Assembly (NCBI RefSeq): GCF_000687915.1
Contig: NZ_JHZY01000004.1
Coordinates: 1,064,001 to 1,128,000 of the forward strand
DNA length: 64,000 nt
Origin: Leeuwenhoekiella sp. MAR_2009_132
GTDB lineage: Bacteria; Bacteroidota; Bacteroidia; Flavobacteriales; Flavobacteriaceae
Direction: 5' to 3'
Position 1 is the first letter of the stretch. Each line of letters opens with the position of its first letter. Made by a program: the position numbers and the translations under genes. The notes under the pieces are model-generated. The model had not been told where the DNA came from. It made no database searches and saw only the letters and a program-made list of their open reading frames with translations. Of the stretch, positions 63,498 to 64,000 are shown piece by piece.

Positions 63498-63530
63498 ACC
63501 AGGTCTCTAATTGATTAAAAAATTACGCGC

Positions 63531-63538
63531 CAAAGATA
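63531..63538 (-). promoter_or_regulatory. -7 element of the trmB operon
   Basis: On the minus strand TATCTTTG is a perfect match to the Bacteroidota TAnnTTTG consensus, 33 bases upstream of the trmB start. I do not see a clear -33 TTG. Confidence 0.55.
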
Positions 63539-63720
63539 CGAGTACTCTTGTAATAGTACCTGCTTTATTGAGATTGAAATACCAGATAACATAGAAATAA
63601 CATATCTTAATATTTTTAAACCCTTAATTTTCAACAATTTAAACCTACCATATAATCTGTAAATAATAGAAAAAACTTAGTAGGTTTAATAGTTTAATAA
63701 TCTATCGGAAACATTTGTGT

Positions 63721-63736
63721 TTGAGACTTGTCTCAA
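63721..63736. promoter_or_regulatory. Perfect palindrome upstream of the glycosyltransferase gene
   Basis: TTGAGACTTGTCTCAA has 7-base arms around TT. It ends nine bases before the GTG start codon. It could be an operator or an RNA hairpin blocking ribosome access. Confidence 0.4.
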
Positions 63737-63745
63737 TTTTGTAAT

Positions 63746-64000
63746 GTGCAAAAATTAAAAACTATACTTGTAGCGCCTCTAAACTGGGGTTTGGGTCATG
63801 CAACGCGATGCGTGCCTATAATACGCGAGCTCCTATTTGAGGGGTTTGAGGTTATAGTTGCAAGTGATGGTCAGGCGTTAGAGTTGCTCAAAAAAGAGTT
63901 TCCGCAGTTAAAAGCTATAGAACTGCCTTCTTATAAAATTGAATATGCAAAAAACGGCAAACATTTTAAGTGGAAAATGTTATTGCGCAGTCCAAAAGTT
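63746..64000 (+). CDS. Glycosyltransferase, partial (runs off the window)
   Basis: 85 codons seen from a GTG; an ATG two bases upstream is out of frame and hits TAA. The start, TILVAPLNWGLGHATRCVP, is the typical N-terminus of the glycosyltransferase family PF13528/GT28-like (UDP-sugar dependent) proteins, with the GLGHATR loop. The C-terminal nucleotide-sugar-binding domain lies beyond the edge. Confidence 0.75.
   Translation, partial: MQKLKTILVAPLNWGLGHATRCVPIIRELLFEGFEVIVASDGQALELLKKEFPQLKAIELPSYKIEYAKNGKHFKWKMLLRSPKV

Noticed and set aside
1..64000. tRNA, rRNA, CRISPR array, prophage or insertion sequence
   Set aside because: Reading both strands I found no cloverleaf-like tRNA segment, repeat-spacer array, transposase, integrase or phage structural gene.

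Overview
The window looks like chromosomal DNA of a marine-type member of the Flavobacteriaceae (Bacteroidota). The signs are low GC, TonB/SusC-SusD nutrient systems, many short-signal lipoproteins, almost no Shine-Dalgarno sequences, several -7 elements of the Bacteroidota form TAnnTTTG, and a ribosomal protein S16 with a long acidic tail. I cannot name the genus. I saw no rRNA, tRNA, CRISPR array, insertion sequence or prophage.

Layout. 1-10.2 kb is a mixed minus-strand region with a GH43-like lipoprotein, a GH39 glycosidase and a CE1-type esterase. These are interspersed with a mercaptopyruvate-sulfurtransferase-like protein, a small lipoprotein and an S41 protease. It is interrupted by a plus-strand pair made of a HipA-like kinase and a DUF3037 protein, and by a 5'-truncated serine-hydrolase remnant not previously represented as a gene. 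A LacI-type palindrome lies in front of the esterase. 10.6-13.5 kb holds a TonB receptor with a histidine-rich small membrane protein gene upstream. 13.5-23.1 kb is a minus-strand ECF sigma / FecR / SusC / SusD / metallophosphoesterase / glycerophosphodiesterase / VOC cluster, read here as a phosphoester-scavenging locus.

24.3-41.0 kb is a complete plus-strand polysaccharide utilization locus: MFS transporter, membrane propeller-LuxR regulator, SusC, SusD, two tandem GH144-type glucanase-like lipoproteins, an esterase, a GH3 beta-glucosidase, a second alpha/beta hydrolase and an endonuclease/exonuclease/phosphatase-fold enzyme. GH144 plus GH3 points to beta-1,2-glucan (sophoro-oligosaccharides, or osmoregulated periplasmic glucans of other bacteria). 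The esterases and the EEP enzyme could remove substituents. Surface glucanases would cut the polymer, SusCD would import fragments, GH3 would release glucose in the periplasm, and the MFS protein could take up the product.

41.0-46.6 kb contains a string of hairpins, an S9 peptidase, a DUF1206 membrane protein, a PAP2 phosphatase and an aldo-keto reductase. 46.8-52.1 kb is an iron or metal-chelate uptake operon (TonB siderophore receptor, DUF4198-like protein, two small membrane proteins, PepSY membrane protein), with repeated operator-like sites around its promoter. 52.1-64 kb is mostly housekeeping: rpsP-rimM-trmN6, gcdH, DUF3050, a metallophosphoesterase, an SGNH hydrolase, a ferredoxin, a TIM-barrel isomerase, the NFU/Mrp iron-sulfur pair, an alkyltransferase-like protein, a LysE exporter, trmB, and the start of a glycosyltransferase cut by the window edge.

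All functional statements come from reading translated sequence and motifs. No database search was run.
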